Part shown: positions 13,869 through 14,784 of the stretch, piece by piece
Layout of the letters: each line of letters begins with the position of its first letter
How positions within the stretch are numbered: position 1 is the stretch's first letter
From: Firmicutes bacterium UBA2058
GTDB lineage: Bacteria > Bacillota > Clostridia > Tissierellales > Sedimentibacteraceae
Direction of reading: 5' to 3'
NCBI GenBank assembly: GCA_002332905.1
Contig: DDAM01000046.1
Location: 1 to 14,784, forward strand
Length of the DNA stretch: 14,784 nt
The notes under the pieces: model-generated
The model's database searches: none
What the model was told of the DNA's origin: nothing
Seen by the model: the letters and a program-made list of their open reading frames with translations, nothing else
Program-made: the position numbers and the translations under genes

Positions 13869-14468
13869 CTACCTTTCTTTAATACCTAATATTGTAATGA
13901 CTAATTTCATAATTGCAGCTTTTTTTTGTTCCATTTCAGTTGAGTCTATTTCTGAGAAAGGCTTTTCGTGTAGTATTCCGTGTATACCGAATAAAAGAAA
14001 AGATGCTAATTCACTATCAGTTCCTTGAAAAATTGGATTAATAGTTCCCACTTTTTTTAATTCAATTATTTTTTTTGTTACATATGGTACAATACTTCGT
14101 ATGGTAAGCTGGTTTAAAGCTATACGCATACTCCAATGAAATTTGTTAGTATTAAGCTGGTTATATTTATATATAGTTTTTTCAAAATGAGATAGGATAG
14201 TATTCAAGTTCTGATTAAAATCATTATCAGTGTCGTTTAGAATTTCGCTAACCTCTTTTGAATATTCAAAAAAAAACAGTTTAATAGCTTCATCAAATAT
14301 TTCTTGCTTTGATTTAAAATAATGATAGAACATACCGACTTCGCCGTCAACTTTATCCAAAATCATACGGATTGAGGTATTTTCATAACCATTTTTTAAA
14401 AATAATTCTAATGCAGCCTTAACCAAATCATCCCTTTTTCCACCTTCTAATATTGCTTTTCTTGCCAT
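13869..14468 (-). CDS. TetR-family transcriptional regulator
   Basis: 199 residues. The N-terminal TetR DNA-binding domain is clear (about 10-58: RDDLVKAALELFLKNGYENTSIRMILDKV, then VGMFYHYFKSKQEIFDEAI), with a helical ligand-binding C-terminus that gives no ligand clue. The spacing between SD (GGAG) and the ATG at 14468 is 10 nt. It is the first gene of a two-gene operon with the ICMT-family methyltransferase, the usual arrangement for a regulator controlling its neighbour. Two matching inverted sites around its promoter suggest autorepression. Confidence 0.92.
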   Translation of the reverse strand: MARKAILEGGKRDDLVKAALELFLKNGYENTSIRMILDKVDGEVGMFYHYFKSKQEIFDEAIKLFFFEYSKEVSEILNDTDNDFNQNLNTILSHFEKTIYKYNQLNTNKFHWSMRIALNQLTIRSIVPYVTKKIIELKKVGTINPIFQGTDSELASFLLFGIHGILHEKPFSEIDSTEMEQKKAAIMKLVITILGIKER

Positions 14469-14487
14469 TTAGCTTTACTCCTATTAA

Positions 14488-14504
14488 CAGAATATTGTTC
14501 TTTT
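14488..14504. promoter_or_regulatory. Candidate TetR operator O1 (near the transcription start)
   Basis: CAGAATATTGTTCTTTT. Its core, AGAATATTGTTCT, is a partial palindrome (AGAA...TTCT). Its reverse complement matches the O2 site at 15 of 17 positions. It covers the expected transcription start region, where a bound repressor would block initiation. Confidence 0.6.
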
Positions 14505-14509
14505 ATTAT

Positions 14510-14537
14510 ATATTATCATTTTTCTATAAAATGTCAA
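14510..14537 (-). promoter_or_regulatory. Sigma-A promoter of the tetR-ICMT operon
   Basis: On the - strand: TTGACA (14537-14532), a 16-bp spacer and TAATAT (14515-14510). It lies between the two operator candidates, 42 bp from the start codon. Confidence 0.65.
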
Positions 14538-14542
14538 GAATT

Positions 14543-14559
14543 AAAAGAATAATGTTCTG
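14543..14559. promoter_or_regulatory. Candidate TetR operator O2 (upstream of -35)
   Basis: AAAAGAATAATGTTCTG, the inverted partner of O1 with two mismatches, ending 5 bp from the -35 hexamer. The centres of the two sites are 55 bp apart, about five helical turns, so both could be bound on one DNA face. Confidence 0.6.
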
Positions 14560-14591
14560 TTTTTGATGGTGATTAGTAGATAAAAAGTATA

Positions 14592-14620
14592 TTGTGGCAT
14601 TAATTGTGTTATGGTAAAAT
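14592..14620 (+). promoter_or_regulatory. Possible promoter for the gene at the window edge
   Basis: TTGTGG (14592-14597), a 17-bp spacer and TAAAAT (14615-14620). It points away from tetR toward the gene starting at 14781, with about 150 nt of leader. Confidence 0.45.
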
Positions 14621-14659
14621 ATACAAGAATAGAGAAACTATATTTAGCGAGGTCTTGAA

Positions 14660-14692
14660 ATGCAAAGAGAAATGATAGTTAGAGTTGAGTAA
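14660..14692 (+). CDS. Possible 10-codon leader peptide
   Basis: MQREMIVRVE then TAA, with GCGAGGT before the ATG at suitable distance. It lies in the leader of the edge gene. It may be an upstream peptide, a remnant of a longer gene, or chance. Confidence 0.2.
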   Translation: MQREMIVRVE

Positions 14693-14780
14693 ATCATACA
14701 CAACATATATTATGAATAAAGCAAAACTATATAAGCAAGTAGAGATGTAATGAAATAATAGAATATAAAGGAGACCAACT

Positions 14781-14784
14781 ATGA
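14781..14784 (+). CDS. Start of a gene cut by the window edge
   Basis: ATG at 14781 preceded by AAAGGAGA at 14768-14775, 5 nt upstream, a very good ribosome binding site. Only the start codon and one more base lie in the window, so nothing can be said of the product. It is divergent from tetR. Confidence 0.5.

Overview
The window looks like chromosomal DNA of a low-GC, spore-former-type Firmicute, most likely Clostridium or a close relative. The reasons are a very AT-rich composition, strong GGAGG/GAGGTG ribosome binding sites, a dense clostridial-type tRNA array, the comEC-holA pair, and a methionine T-box leader in front of a methionyl-tRNA synthetase gene. I cannot name the species from sequence alone.

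Layout. Positions 11-1554 hold 16 tRNA genes on the + strand (Asp, Thr, Tyr, Gly, Gly, Arg, Gln, Lys, Ser, Ser, CAT, Trp, Pro, Ile, CAT, Phe), all with encoded CCA, ending in a strong intrinsic terminator. An ISL3-type insertion sequence (about 1608-2972, transposase on the - strand) fills the convergent gap between that terminator and the next gene. The transposase appears to have lost most of its N-terminal zinc-binding segment. A YprB-like RNase H-fold exonuclease gene (- strand) is divergent from comEC (DNA uptake channel/nuclease). comEC is followed by a 23-codon open frame with a good ribosome binding site, then holA (DNA polymerase III delta), closed by tandem hairpins.

Positions 7660-9060 are a scarred locus. 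It holds a frameshifted, truncated DUF3870-like gene, then a short, possibly structured leader with a terminator, then an in-frame chimera joining the first ~94 residues of a PepV-type dipeptidase to the C-terminal half of a polytopic permease. Next come an AraC/GyrI-like regulator and a 60-residue PspC-domain protein. Each is preceded by a related terminator-plus-promoter block.

Positions 10486-12932 carry a consensus sigma-A promoter, a T-box leader with an AUG specifier, and a divergent MetRS whose KMSKS loop reads KASSS. After an intergenic stretch with two hairpins and a possible small-protein remnant, a TetR regulator and an ICMT-family methyltransferase form a two-gene operon on the - strand. 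Its promoter is bracketed by two near-identical inverted operator candidates. The window ends four bases into a further + strand gene.

The best candidates for unusual biology are the non-canonical MetRS under T-box control, the PepV-permease chimera with its leader, and the TetR/ICMT operator arrangement. The rest is mostly ordinary core and accessory clostridial DNA.
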